From Actinomadura sp. J1-007 (GTDB lineage Bacteria > Actinomycetota > Actinomycetes > Streptosporangiales > Streptosporangiaceae), in NCBI RefSeq assembly GCF_009793335.1, contig NZ_WING01000003.1:186001-250000 (forward strand): a stretch of DNA of 64,000 nt, given 5' to 3'. Numbering within the stretch: position 1 is the first letter of the stretch; every line of letters begins with the position of its first letter. Positions 57,154-64,000 of this stretch are shown in pieces. A program made the translations under genes and the position numbers. The notes below the pieces were generated by a model that was not told the DNA's origin, ran no database searches, and saw nothing but the letters and a program-made list of their open reading frames with translations.

Positions 57154-58734
57154 CCGGAGCTGTAGCCACAGAACGAGGCGTTCGTCCGGGTCGGCGAGGT
57201 CGAAGCCGAAGATCTCCTCAGCGCGGGACAGCCGGTACCTCACGGTGTTCGGGTGGACGCCGAGGCGGGCGGACGCGGCGGGGATGTCGCTGTTGGCGTC
57301 CAGGTAGGCGCGGATCGTGCCCACGTAGGTCGTGCCGTGCTCGACATCGTGGGCGCTGATCGCCGGGCCGAGTCCCTGCGCCATCCGCGCGTGCCCGGAG
57401 AGGGTCTGCGACAGCGCGGCCAGTGTCGCGCTCGCCCGGACCTCGTCGATCGTGGCGACCAGGCACGGGCCCGGGTCGCCGGGCCGGTCGGCGAGGGCGC
57501 GCAGCACGAGGTCGGCGTCCTCCCGCGAGGTCGCGGCCGAGTGCAGGCTCCCGACGAGCGACCCGATCCCCGCGTGGACGCGCACCCGCAGCGCGCCGTG
57601 GGCGCGCCGGGCGATGTCGGCGACGAGCTCCCGGTGCGAACTCCCGGCATGGCCGGCGGGCAGCAGCGCGTACACCGTCCCGTCGATCAGCGCGCAGCCG
57701 TGCCGTCCGTAGTGCGCCTCGCAGTGCAGGCCGACCAGGTCGGCGAGGCGCGCGGCGGTGTGGGCGGCGACGGCGCCGTCGGGCTCGTCCGGCGCGACGA
57801 GGAACGCGGCGACGGCCACCGGCGCGCCCGCGCTCAGCCCGAGCTGCGGAGCCACCACCGAGGCGCCGGCCGGGGTGGCGAGGAGCCGCCGCAGCAGGTC
57901 GGCGCGGTGCCGCCGGGCGACGTCCGCGGCCGTACGGGCGGCCAGCAGGTGCAGCGCGGCGATGTCGGCCGCGTCGCGGAGCGCCTGCTCGGCGGCCGCG
58001 TCCAGGTCGCTCTCGGCGTCGACGACCCAGATCGAACCGAGCAGCTCGCTGCCCGCGCGGACCGCGATGCCGAGGCGGGGCAGGCCGCTCGGGTGGGTCG
58101 GGAACCGGCACACTCCGTGCGACCGCGCGAGCGCGGCGTACTGCTCGTCGTAGGCCGGGGCGTCCGGGACCTGGAGGCCGAGGATGCCCTGGCGCCGGCC
58201 CTGGTCGATGGGCTGGTCCGGCAGGGTGGAGTAGGCGAGGATCCGCCGGTGGGGGTCCTCGATCGCGGTGGCGCCGCCGACCATGCCCGCGATCGCGTTC
58301 GCCAGGGCGAACAGGTCGCCCACGGCCGGGCTCGCCGCGTCGGCGGGACGTGCCGCGGTCGCGAGCGCCGACGAGATCATGGCGTCCAGGTGGTGCCAGC
58401 CGACGGCCTCGTCCGCGGCCAGCAGGGTGATGCCCGCCCGTTCGGCGACCGCCTCCAGCTCGGCGGCCGGTTCGCCGAAGCGCTTGATCACCACGCACGC
58501 GTAGCCCGCTTCCGCGGCCCGCCGGACGAGGTCCTCCGCCTCGTCGCCCGCCGTCCCCACGCCGACGGCGAGGAGAACGGCGTCCCGGGCGGGCGGCAGC
58601 GGCACGCGCCGTTCGTAGACGACCGTCCCCGACACCGGGACGGCCGCCTCACCGCGCGCCGGCAGCGGCCGCAACAGCGAGGGCCCCAACGCGTCGAGGA
58701 GCTGCCTGAGCAGAGGTGTCTCCATCGCGAGCAT
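57136..58734 (-). CDS. PucR/CdaR-family transcriptional regulator
   Basis: A 532-aa regulator with an N-terminal PucR-type sensing region, a GAF-like middle (LFALANAIAGMVGGATAIEDP) and a C-terminal helix-turn-helix (IPAASARLGVHPNTVRYRLSRAEE). PucR proteins commonly activate purine or amino-acid catabolism when nutrients are available. ATG at 58734 follows GAGG. Its 3' end overlaps the convergent deacylase gene by 18 bp. The upstream palindrome at 58762-58776 and the divergent GNAT suggest autoregulation and control of the module. Confidence 0.87.
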   Translation of the reverse strand: MLAMETPLLRQLLDALGPSLLRPLPARGEAAVPVSGTVVYERRVPLPPARDAVLLAVGVGTAGDEAEDLVRRAAEAGYACVVIKRFGEPAAELEAVAERAGITLLAADEAVGWHHLDAMISSALATAARPADAASPAVGDLFALANAIAGMVGGATAIEDPHRRILAYSTLPDQPIDQGRRQGILGLQVPDAPAYDEQYAALARSHGVCRFPTHPSGLPRLGIAVRAGSELLGSIWVVDAESDLDAAAEQALRDAADIAALHLLAARTAADVARRHRADLLRRLLATPAGASVVAPQLGLSAGAPVAVAAFLVAPDEPDGAVAAHTAARLADLVGLHCEAHYGRHGCALIDGTVYALLPAGHAGSSHRELVADIARRAHGALRVRVHAGIGSLVGSLHSAATSREDADLVLRALADRPGDPGPCLVATIDEVRASATLAALSQTLSGHARMAQGLGPAISAHDVEHGTTYVGTIRAYLDANSDIPAASARLGVHPNTVRYRLSRAEEIFGFDLADPDERLVLWLQLRLRAAP

Positions 58735-58761
58735 CACCGCCTCTTTAGCCGGGCACACAAT

Positions 58762-58776
58762 ACATTCGCCGAATGT
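58762..58776. promoter_or_regulatory. Palindrome between pucR and the GNAT gene
   Basis: ACATTCG-C-CGAATGT, a perfect 15-bp inverted repeat in the 93-bp gap between divergent genes. A likely operator for the PucR-family protein; no second copy was noticed upstream of the ABC importer. Confidence 0.65.
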
Positions 58777-58827
58777 CTGCGTGCTCTACAAAAGCGCGGC
58801 GGCCGGTACGGGCGGCACGCTTGCACC

Positions 58828-59714
58828 ATGCACTCTCCAGCCAATGTGACGCAGACGCCCCGAGACGCCGCGCCCGCGGCGGTCGCGACGGCCGCCGAGG
58901 ACGCCGCGCGCGCCGCGGCCGGCCCGGGGGTGCGCATCGACCTGGCCGGCGACGTGCCCCGGCTCGAACGGGTCGCGCGGTTCCTCGCCGAGGTGTGGCG
59001 GACCCCCGAGTCCCGGCCCCCGTTCGGCGTGGACGTGCTGCGGGCCATCGTGCACGCGGGAGGCGCCGTGCACTGCGCGGACGACGGGACCGGCCTCGTC
59101 GGCGCCTCGGTGCTGACCTTCTGCGCGCCGGGGTCGCGCGCCGTCTACTCGATGATCGCCGCGGCGCGCACCCGCGACCGCGGCGTCGGCTTCGCGGTCA
59201 AGCAGGCGCAGCGGGCCTGGGCGCTCCAGCAGGGCGCGACCTCCATGCTGTGGACGTTCGACCCGCTGGTGAGCCGCAACGCGCGGTTCAACCTGGTCAA
59301 GCTCGGCGCGACCGCCGTCGCGTACGAGACGGACTTCTACGGCCGCATGGACGACGGCATCGAAGGCGACGGCGAGACCGACCGGCTCACCGCGGCCTGG
59401 TCGCTGGCCCACGCCCGCACCGGAGCCGCCGCTGCGGGCCGTCCCCTCGACTCCCCGGTCCCGACCTCGCCGCGGCCGAGATCGACCCGCGCCGCGCACC
59501 GGACGGCGAGCCGTTCGTCGCGCGGGCCGCCGACGGCCTCTGGTGCCGGGTCCCGCCGGACATCGTCGCGTTGCGCCGCGAGGACCAGCCCCTCGCCGTG
59601 CGGTGGCGCGCGGCCGTCCGCGAGGTGCTGGACCCGGCGTTCCGCGCCGGCTTCGTCGCCACGGGATTCAGCCGGGACGGCTGGTACCGCCTGACGCGGA
59701 GGGAGCAGGCATGA
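58828..59714 (+). CDS. GNAT-family N-acyltransferase, frame broken in its C-terminal third
   Basis: About 295 residues. The GNAT core includes VGASVLTFCAPG, SMIAAARTRDRGVGFAVKQAQ (acyl-CoA loop RxxGxG-like RDRGVG) and WTFDPLVSRNARFNLVKLGA, features of the group found beside N-succinylamino acid racemases. The start frame degenerates near 59453, while DLAAAEIDPRRAPDGEPFVA and FVATGFSRDGWYRL continue in another frame to TGA 59712-59714. One extra C in the run 59453-59456 rejoins them. The end then overlaps the racemase start (ATGA). Probably N-acylates an amino acid. Confidence 0.82.
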
Positions 59715-60847
59715 GGATCGAGCTCGTCGAACTGGTCGACGTCCGCCTGCCTCTGGTCCGCCCCTTCCGTACCTCGGTCTCCGGCGACACCGAACGGCGG
59801 ACGTTCCTGCTGCGCGTCGTCACCGACCGTGCCGAGGGATGGGCCGAGTACGGCGGTGACCCGGAGCCGTCGTACTGCGCGGAGTTCGCGGCCGGGACCG
59901 AGCGGGTCCTCGCGGACCACCTGCTGCCCCGGATCACCGGGCTCGACCGGGTGAGCGCGGCCCGCGTCGGCCCGGCGGCCGCCGGGGTCAAGGGAAACCA
60001 CCTGGCCAAGGCCGTGCTCGAGACCGCGATCCTGGACGCCGAACTGCGCGCCCACGGGATGTCGTTCGCGACCGGCCTCGGCGCCGTCCGCGACCGGGTG
60101 CCGGTCGGCGTGTCCGTGGGCATCACCGACACGGTCGGAGAACTGCTGGAAACGGTCGCGGCCCACCTGGACGAGGGCTACGTACGGATCAAGCTGAAGA
60201 TCGAGCCGGGATGGGACCTCGAACCCGTCCGCGCGGTCCGCGAGGAGTTCGGCCCCGACCTGCCGCTCCAGGTCGACGCGAACACCGCCTACTCCCTCAC
60301 CGACGCCGAGCGCCTGCGCCGGCTGGACGACTTCGGGCTGGTCCAGATCGAGCAGCCGCTCGCCGAGGACGACCTGCGCGGCCATGCCGAACTCGCGGCG
60401 ATGCTCGGCACGCCGATCTGCCTCGACGAGTCGATCCGTTCCGCCCGCGACGCCGCGACCGCGATCGCGCTGCGGGCGTGCCGCATCGTCAACGTCAAGC
60501 CCGCCCGGGTGGGCGGATACCTGGAGGCGCGGCGGATCCACGACGTCTGCGCCGCGCACGGCATCCCGGTGTGGTGCGGCGGGATGCTGGAGACCGGCAT
60601 CGGACGCGCGCAGAACCTCGCGCTCGCCGCGCTCCCCGGGTTCGTGCTCCCGGGCGACATCTCCGCCTCCGGCCGCTACTACGCCGAGGACATCACCGCG
60701 GCGTTCGAACTCGAGGACGGTCACCTCTCCGTCCCCGACGGGCCGGGTTCCGGCGTGAACGTCCTGCCGGACGCGCTGGCGCGATGCACCGTCGCCCGAC
60801 GCGTGCTGTACGCGCGGGGCCACACCACTCGCGCCCGGACAACCTGA
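59711..60847 (+). CDS. N-succinylamino acid racemase/o-succinylbenzoate synthase-type enolase-superfamily enzyme
   Basis: A 378-aa enolase-superfamily protein with all catalytic residues of the MenC/NSAR group: Lys161-x-Lys163, Asp189, Glu214, Asp239 and Lys263. The spacing agrees exactly with what I recall for the Amycolatopsis enzyme. The two Lys take the substrate proton on opposite faces; the acids hold Mg2+. ATG at 59711 overlaps the GNAT end. No other menaquinone gene is nearby, so a racemase role on N-acyl amino acids is more likely than menaquinone synthesis. Confidence 0.88.
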   Translation: MRIELVELVDVRLPLVRPFRTSVSGDTERRTFLLRVVTDRAEGWAEYGGDPEPSYCAEFAAGTERVLADHLLPRITGLDRVSAARVGPAAAGVKGNHLAKAVLETAILDAELRAHGMSFATGLGAVRDRVPVGVSVGITDTVGELLETVAAHLDEGYVRIKLKIEPGWDLEPVRAVREEFGPDLPLQVDANTAYSLTDAERLRRLDDFGLVQIEQPLAEDDLRGHAELAAMLGTPICLDESIRSARDAATAIALRACRIVNVKPARVGGYLEARRIHDVCAAHGIPVWCGGMLETGIGRAQNLALAALPGFVLPGDISASGRYYAEDITAAFELEDGHLSVPDGPGSGVNVLPDALARCTVARRVLYARGHTTRARTT

Positions 60848-60874
60848 CCGCGCGCCCGAGGCGACGTCCGTCGA

Positions 60875-60929
60875 GTCGGCGTCAGCGAGCCGGTGCCAGC
60901 GAGCCGGTGCCAGCGAGTCGGCGTCAGCG
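60875..60929. repeat. Four tandem 14-bp repeats at the 3' end of a lipoprotein gene
   Basis: Units: GTCGGCGTCAGCGA, GCCGGTGCCAGCGA (twice), GTCGGCGTCAGCG. They lie just outside and overlapping the stop (60924-60926) of the - strand lipoprotein gene, in the gap to the convergent racemase gene. Confidence 0.85.
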
Positions 60930-61943
60930 CCAGCGCGGGAGGTCGTTGCGGACGAAGCCGCTGATCAGAAGCCCCTTCCGGGCCCCGTCCCCGGGACGGG
61001 CCGTCAGCCGCACCAGGCCGGGACCGGCGTTCTCCACGGTCGCCTCCCGGAGCAGGTCCGCCCACGGCTGCCCGGTGCGTGAAGCGCCGGTGGCGACCGC
61101 CGACCTGAGCCGGGAGACCGCGGCCGCCGCGTCGTTCCCGGGCACCTTGACGCACATCACCTCGCGTTCCTCGGCGGCGGTACGGCCCCGGAAGCCGGCC
61201 GCGGCGAGGTCCGGCTCGCCCTGCGCGCGGACCAACTGGGCGGCCACGACAGGTCCGAGGCAGCCGCCGACCGCGCGGAAGTCCGGGTCGGCGGCCAGGA
61301 CCGGGCGTCCGTCCGCCGCTGGCGCCAGGGTCAGGGAGGTGGACCTGCTGGCGTACGTGATCCCGTCGGACGCCGCGCGGACGGTGTTCAGACCGTTCGG
61401 GCCGTTCACGCCGAGCTTGGCCAACGGCCCGTCCAGACCGAGCGCGCCGTCCGGGCCCGCGGCCCAGGCGTTCTCCGCGCCCGGGACGAGCCGGTAGCCG
61501 AGCGCGGTGAGCTTGCGCCCGACGGCCGCGGTGTCGAGGCCGCCGGTGAGCCGGTTGACGGCCGTGGGCGGCTGCCCTGCCTGGAAGGCCCGTTCGGCGC
61601 GCTTGACGTCGATGCCGGTCGGCTCGGCGATGCGGTCGGCGTACGGGACGAGTTCGCTGAGCCCGAGCATCAGCCCGCCGTACGGCGACCGGCCCGGCTC
61701 CGCGCCGGCGAGGGCCCGCAGGGCCGCCAGATCGGTGAACGCGACGTACCGCCTGGTGCCCTCGGTGGCCTCGATCTGCGACAGCGCATGCATCAGCCCG
61801 GTCGTCGGCGCCGCGGCCCCCTGCTGCCCGGTCTTCCGGCCGGGCTCCCCGGCCCGCGTCCTGTCCGACTCCCCCGCCTGGCACGCGACCAGGCATCCGG
61901 CGGTGACGAGCGGAACGAGCAACCGCAAGGCCAGCGAACGCAC
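60924..61943 (-). CDS. Hypothetical lipoprotein
   Basis: A 339-aa protein with a lipoprotein signal (RSLALRLLVPLVTAG, then CLVACQAG; lipidation at the second Cys is the best lipobox fit). No known domain recognised in the mature part, which is mixed alpha/beta in appearance with AFTDLAALRALAG and YGGLMLGLSELVPY. GTG at 61943 follows GGGAGG. It stands alone between the racemase and an Rrf2 gene. Function unknown; extracytoplasmic location is the only firm inference. Confidence 0.78.
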   Translation of the reverse strand: MRSLALRLLVPLVTAGCLVACQAGESDRTRAGEPGRKTGQQGAAAPTTGLMHALSQIEATEGTRRYVAFTDLAALRALAGAEPGRSPYGGLMLGLSELVPYADRIAEPTGIDVKRAERAFQAGQPPTAVNRLTGGLDTAAVGRKLTALGYRLVPGAENAWAAGPDGALGLDGPLAKLGVNGPNGLNTVRAASDGITYASRSTSLTLAPAADGRPVLAADPDFRAVGGCLGPVVAAQLVRAQGEPDLAAAGFRGRTAAEEREVMCVKVPGNDAAAAVSRLRSAVATGASRTGQPWADLLREATVENAGPGLVRLTARPGDGARKGLLISGFVRNDLPRWR

Positions 61944-62102
61944 GCAACCTCCCACTGGTCGTGAACCAGTTCATGGTCCTATCAGATGGACGGCACGTAT
62001 GACCGTCTTCAGGGCTTTGATGCTGTGGAGGTGGTCCCCGGTTCGGGCGCGGCCGCGGGCGCGGCCACCGTTCTGCCTGTACGGGGCGGACGGTTGACGG
62101 GG

Positions 62103-62139
62103 CGATCGAACTGCAACTAGCTTTGTTGCAGTTCGATCG
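62103..62139. promoter_or_regulatory. Rrf2 operator 1 (15-bp perfect arms)
   Basis: CGATCGAACTGCAAC (62103-62117) and its exact complement (62125-62139) around 7 bases. It lies 43 bp upstream of the Rrf2 start, so the regulator probably controls itself. The inner core is ACTGCAAC-N7-GTTGCAGT. Confidence 0.88.
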
Positions 62140-62181
62140 GTGCCGCGGCCCGCCGCCGCGGCGGAGTGCGAAGGGGGCACG

Positions 62182-62628
62182 GTGGGTCTCAGCAGCAGGA
62201 GCGCGGTCGCGATCCACGCGCTCACGATGCTGGGGCGCTCGGGCGTCCACTCGCTGACCTCCGCGGAGATCGCGGACAGCCTGGCGAGCAACCCGGTCCT
62301 CGTGCGGCGCGTTCTCGGAAGCCTCAGGGACGCCGGGCTGGTGTGGTCCACCGAGGGGCGCGGCGGCGGCTGGTCCCTCGCCCGCGCTCCGCGCGAGATC
62401 ACGCTCTACGACGCCTACACCGCCGTCGAGGCGGGGCCGGTCCTGGCGCGGCACGCCCATCCGCCCAGCGACGCGTGCCCGGTCGGGCGCCACATGCAGG
62501 ACCTGCTGGAGGCGGAGTTCCGGGACGCCGAGCAGGCCATGGAGGAACGGCTCGGCCGGACGACCATCGCCCACCTGGTCCGGCAGGTGCTCGACCGGGA
62601 GCGCGAGGTCGCGGAGTCGAAGCGCTAG
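62182..62628 (+). CDS. Rrf2-family transcriptional regulator
   Basis: A 148-aa Rrf2 regulator: winged helix (VAIHALTMLGRSGVHSLTSAEIA split as VAIHALTMLGRS and HSLTSAEIADSLASNPVLVR), RRVLGSLRDAGLVWSTEGRGGGWSLA wing and a single Cys (DACPVG) in the region where FeS-type members carry three, so it is probably not an iron-sulfur sensor. GTG at 62182 follows AAGGGGG. A palindrome upstream of both itself and the next transporter gene indicates its regulon. Confidence 0.85.
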   Translation: MGLSSRSAVAIHALTMLGRSGVHSLTSAEIADSLASNPVLVRRVLGSLRDAGLVWSTEGRGGGWSLARAPREITLYDAYTAVEAGPVLARHAHPPSDACPVGRHMQDLLEAEFRDAEQAMEERLGRTTIAHLVRQVLDREREVAESKR

Positions 62629-62636
62629 CCGACCGG

Positions 62637-62666
62637 CGGCGGAGGCGGGTCCTCCGCCGTTCCTTT
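62637..62666 (+). terminator. Intrinsic terminator after the Rrf2 gene
   Basis: CGGCGGAGG (62637-62645) pairs with CCTCCGCCG (62651-62659) around CGGGT, followed by TTCCTTT. Confidence 0.8.
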
Positions 62667-62673
62667 CACCCAA

Positions 62674-62696
62674 ACTGTAACTAAATCGGTGGCAGT
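62674..62696. promoter_or_regulatory. Rrf2 operator 2 upstream of the MFS gene
   Basis: ACTGTAAC-N7-GTGGCAGT, matching operator 1's core (ACTGCAAC-N7-GTTGCAGT) at 14 of 16 arm positions with the same 7-base spacer. It ends 24 bp before the MFS start, in a repressing position. Confidence 0.82.
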
Positions 62697-62720
62697 ATCT
62701 GCCGTGCGGAGGATGCGCGA

Positions 62721-64000
62721 ATGGACCCCACGCCGACCACGACCGAACGGGCCCGCTCAGGGCCGGCCCTGCTGGCGGTGCTCACCCCGGCGATGCTGGT
62801 CACGGTCATCGCCAGCGACATGGTCAACCTCGTGCTCCCGTCGATCGGCACGGAGTTCAGGGCCTCGGAGGCGGAGCTCGCGTGGGTCGTCACCGGCTTC
62901 CTGCTGGTGTTCTCGATCGGCATCCCCCTGTACGGGCGCGTCTCCGACCGGGTGAGCCTGCGGCGGCTCTTCGGCTTCGCGCTGCCGACCTACGCCGTCG
63001 GCGGCCTGGTCTGCGCGGTCGCGCCGGACCTGCTCGTCCTCGTGCTCGGACGGATCGTGATGGGGGTCGGAGCGGCGGGCATCCCCGTGCTGTCGATCAT
63101 CGCCGTCACCAGGCTGATGCCGGCGGACAAGCGCGGAACGGGAATCGGCGTCGTCTCCGCCGCCACCGGCGTCGGCACCGCCGCGGGACCGGCCGTCGGC
63201 GGCGGGATCGGCGAGCTCCTCGGCTGGCCCGCGCTGTTCTGGCTCATGCTCGCGGCCGCTCTGGTGCTGCTGCCCGCGGCGCTGCGCGTGCTGCCGGGCG
63301 ACGTCCCGGCCGGTACGGCCCGGTTCGACCTTCCCGGCGGGATCCTCCTCGGGCTCGGCGCCGGGCTGGTGCTGTTCGGCATCACCCAGGCGCAGGTCTC
63401 CGGCTTCGCCGCTCCCTCCTCGTGGGGCAGCCTGGTGGCGGCGGCCGCGGCGCTCGCCCTCTTCGGGTGGCGCTCGGTCCGCGTTGCGGAGCCGTTCGTC
63501 CCGCCCGCGCTGTTCGCCAACCGGGTCTACCGGACGGCGGTGCTCGTCGCGTTCCTGGCCATGATCGTCAATCTCGGCGGGCTGGTGTTCGTTCCGCTGC
63601 TGGTGGTCGACGTCAACGGGCTCAGCGCGGGCGAGGGCGCCCTCGTCATGATCCCGGCCGGGGCCGCCGTCGCGGTCCTCTCGCCGTTCATCGGCCGCCT
63701 CGCCGACGGCATCGGCACCCGGCCCCTGGTACTGGCGGGCCTGGCGGCCATGGGGCTGTTCACGCTGTCGCTCTCGACCTTCGCGGGCGGCGCTTCGGCG
63801 GTCCCCGCGGCGATCGGGATGTTCGGGCTCAGCGTCGGCTTCATCCTCGTGGTCACCCCGATCATCAGCGCCGCCGCCGGGGCGCTCCCGCCCGAAGAGG
63901 TCGGCGTCGGCCTCGGCATCCTCCAGGGAGCCCAGTTCCTCGGCGCGGGCGCGGGCCCGGCCCTGCTCGGCGTGCTGGTGACGGCACGCGAGCGGAGCGG
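62721..64000 (+). CDS. MFS exporter (DHA2-like), runs off the window
   Basis: At least 426 codons and still open at the window end. Helix 1 region ends DMVNLVLPSIGTEF; motif A GRVSDRVSLRRLF and motif C-like GTAAGPAVGGGIGELLG identify an antiporter-type exporter of the TetA/QacA branch. ATG at 62721 follows GGAGG. Its promoter region contains the second Rrf2 operator, so export is probably induced by whatever the Rrf2 protein senses. Confidence 0.87.
   Translation, partial: MDPTPTTTERARSGPALLAVLTPAMLVTVIASDMVNLVLPSIGTEFRASEAELAWVVTGFLLVFSIGIPLYGRVSDRVSLRRLFGFALPTYAVGGLVCAVAPDLLVLVLGRIVMGVGAAGIPVLSIIAVTRLMPADKRGTGIGVVSAATGVGTAAGPAVGGGIGELLGWPALFWLMLAAALVLLPAALRVLPGDVPAGTARFDLPGGILLGLGAGLVLFGITQAQVSGFAAPSSWGSLVAAAAALALFGWRSVRVAEPFVPPALFANRVYRTAVLVAFLAMIVNLGGLVFVPLLVVDVNGLSAGEGALVMIPAGAAVAVLSPFIGRLADGIGTRPLVLAGLAAMGLFTLSLSTFAGGASAVPAAIGMFGLSVGFILVVTPIISAAAGALPPEEVGVGLGILQGAQFLGAGAGPALLGVLVTARERS

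Noticed and set aside
57253..59694. A + strand open frame opposite the PucR gene
   Set aside because: Low-complexity antisense sequence until ATG 58828, where the GNAT protein begins; no ribosome site upstream.
59711..60847. Enolase-superfamily gene as menC of menaquinone synthesis
   Set aside because: No other menaquinone genes in 10 kb on either side, and the adjacent GNAT is the usual partner of N-succinylamino acid racemases. Dual activity remains possible.
60875..60929. Tandem repeats as a CRISPR array
   Set aside because: Units are contiguous, without spacers, and no cas genes are nearby.

Overview
The window is high-GC DNA (about 70% or more) with GTG and TTG starts, ATGA/GTGA stop-start overlaps, several apparently leaderless promoters, a GAF-ANTAR protein, two ECF sigma factors with accessory domains and F420-type enzymes. 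This fits a large-genome actinomycete; an Actinomadura- or Streptosporangiales-like host is only an inference. No rRNA, tRNA, CRISPR array or replication origin was seen.

Region 1 (1-13.5 kb) is a catabolic island for an aromatic or cyclic substrate. It holds a TAXI-type binding protein, a dienelactone hydrolase-like protein, an MDR dehydrogenase, a two-subunit CoA transferase, an extradiol-dioxygenase-like VOC protein, a fumarylacetoacetate-hydrolase-family protein, an esterase, an amidohydrolase, a class A flavin monooxygenase, an MFS transporter, a carboxymuconolactone decarboxylase-like protein and two paralogous GntR regulators. Three of its promoters share one architecture: TTTCGAA exactly 32 bp upstream of a TAGGTT-like -10, with the start codon 12-13 bp further on.

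Region 2 (13.5-30.9 kb) is mixed: serine hydrolases, a nuclease-like membrane protein, TetR/aldo-keto reductase, two small secreted proteins, hydrolase/TetR, STAS and GAF-ANTAR regulators, a deazaflavin oxidoreductase/TetR pair with three tandem operators, the relic of a lanthipeptide locus (LanC domain, leader-like peptide, ABC exporter tail), epoxide hydrolase/AraC, and a two-component system facing a small membrane protein.

Region 3 (31-47.4 kb) has an ECF42-type sigma factor with its DGPF protein, an Asp-nucleophile hydrolase between 37-38 bp inverted repeats, more alpha/beta hydrolases and TetR genes, two stretches of decayed genes (37.6-38.7 kb and 42.0-42.8 kb, the latter with IS5-like remnants), LysR/SDR/MFS, and an ECF41-type sigma factor facing a carboxymuconolactone decarboxylase-like gene.

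Region 4 (47.4-64 kb) has a tandem pair of D,D-peptidase-like serine hydrolases with a gene-conversion tract, then a peptide ABC importer, an unusual D-aminoacylase-family protein, a PucR regulator, a GNAT and an N-succinylamino acid racemase. Together these look like a peptide or N-acyl-amino-acid uptake and stereo-inversion module. The window ends with a lipoprotein, an Rrf2 regulator and a truncated MFS exporter that shares the Rrf2 operator.

Five otherwise normal genes carry single reading-frame breaks, four of them at or beside short C/G runs. These look more like sequence errors than decay and should be checked first.
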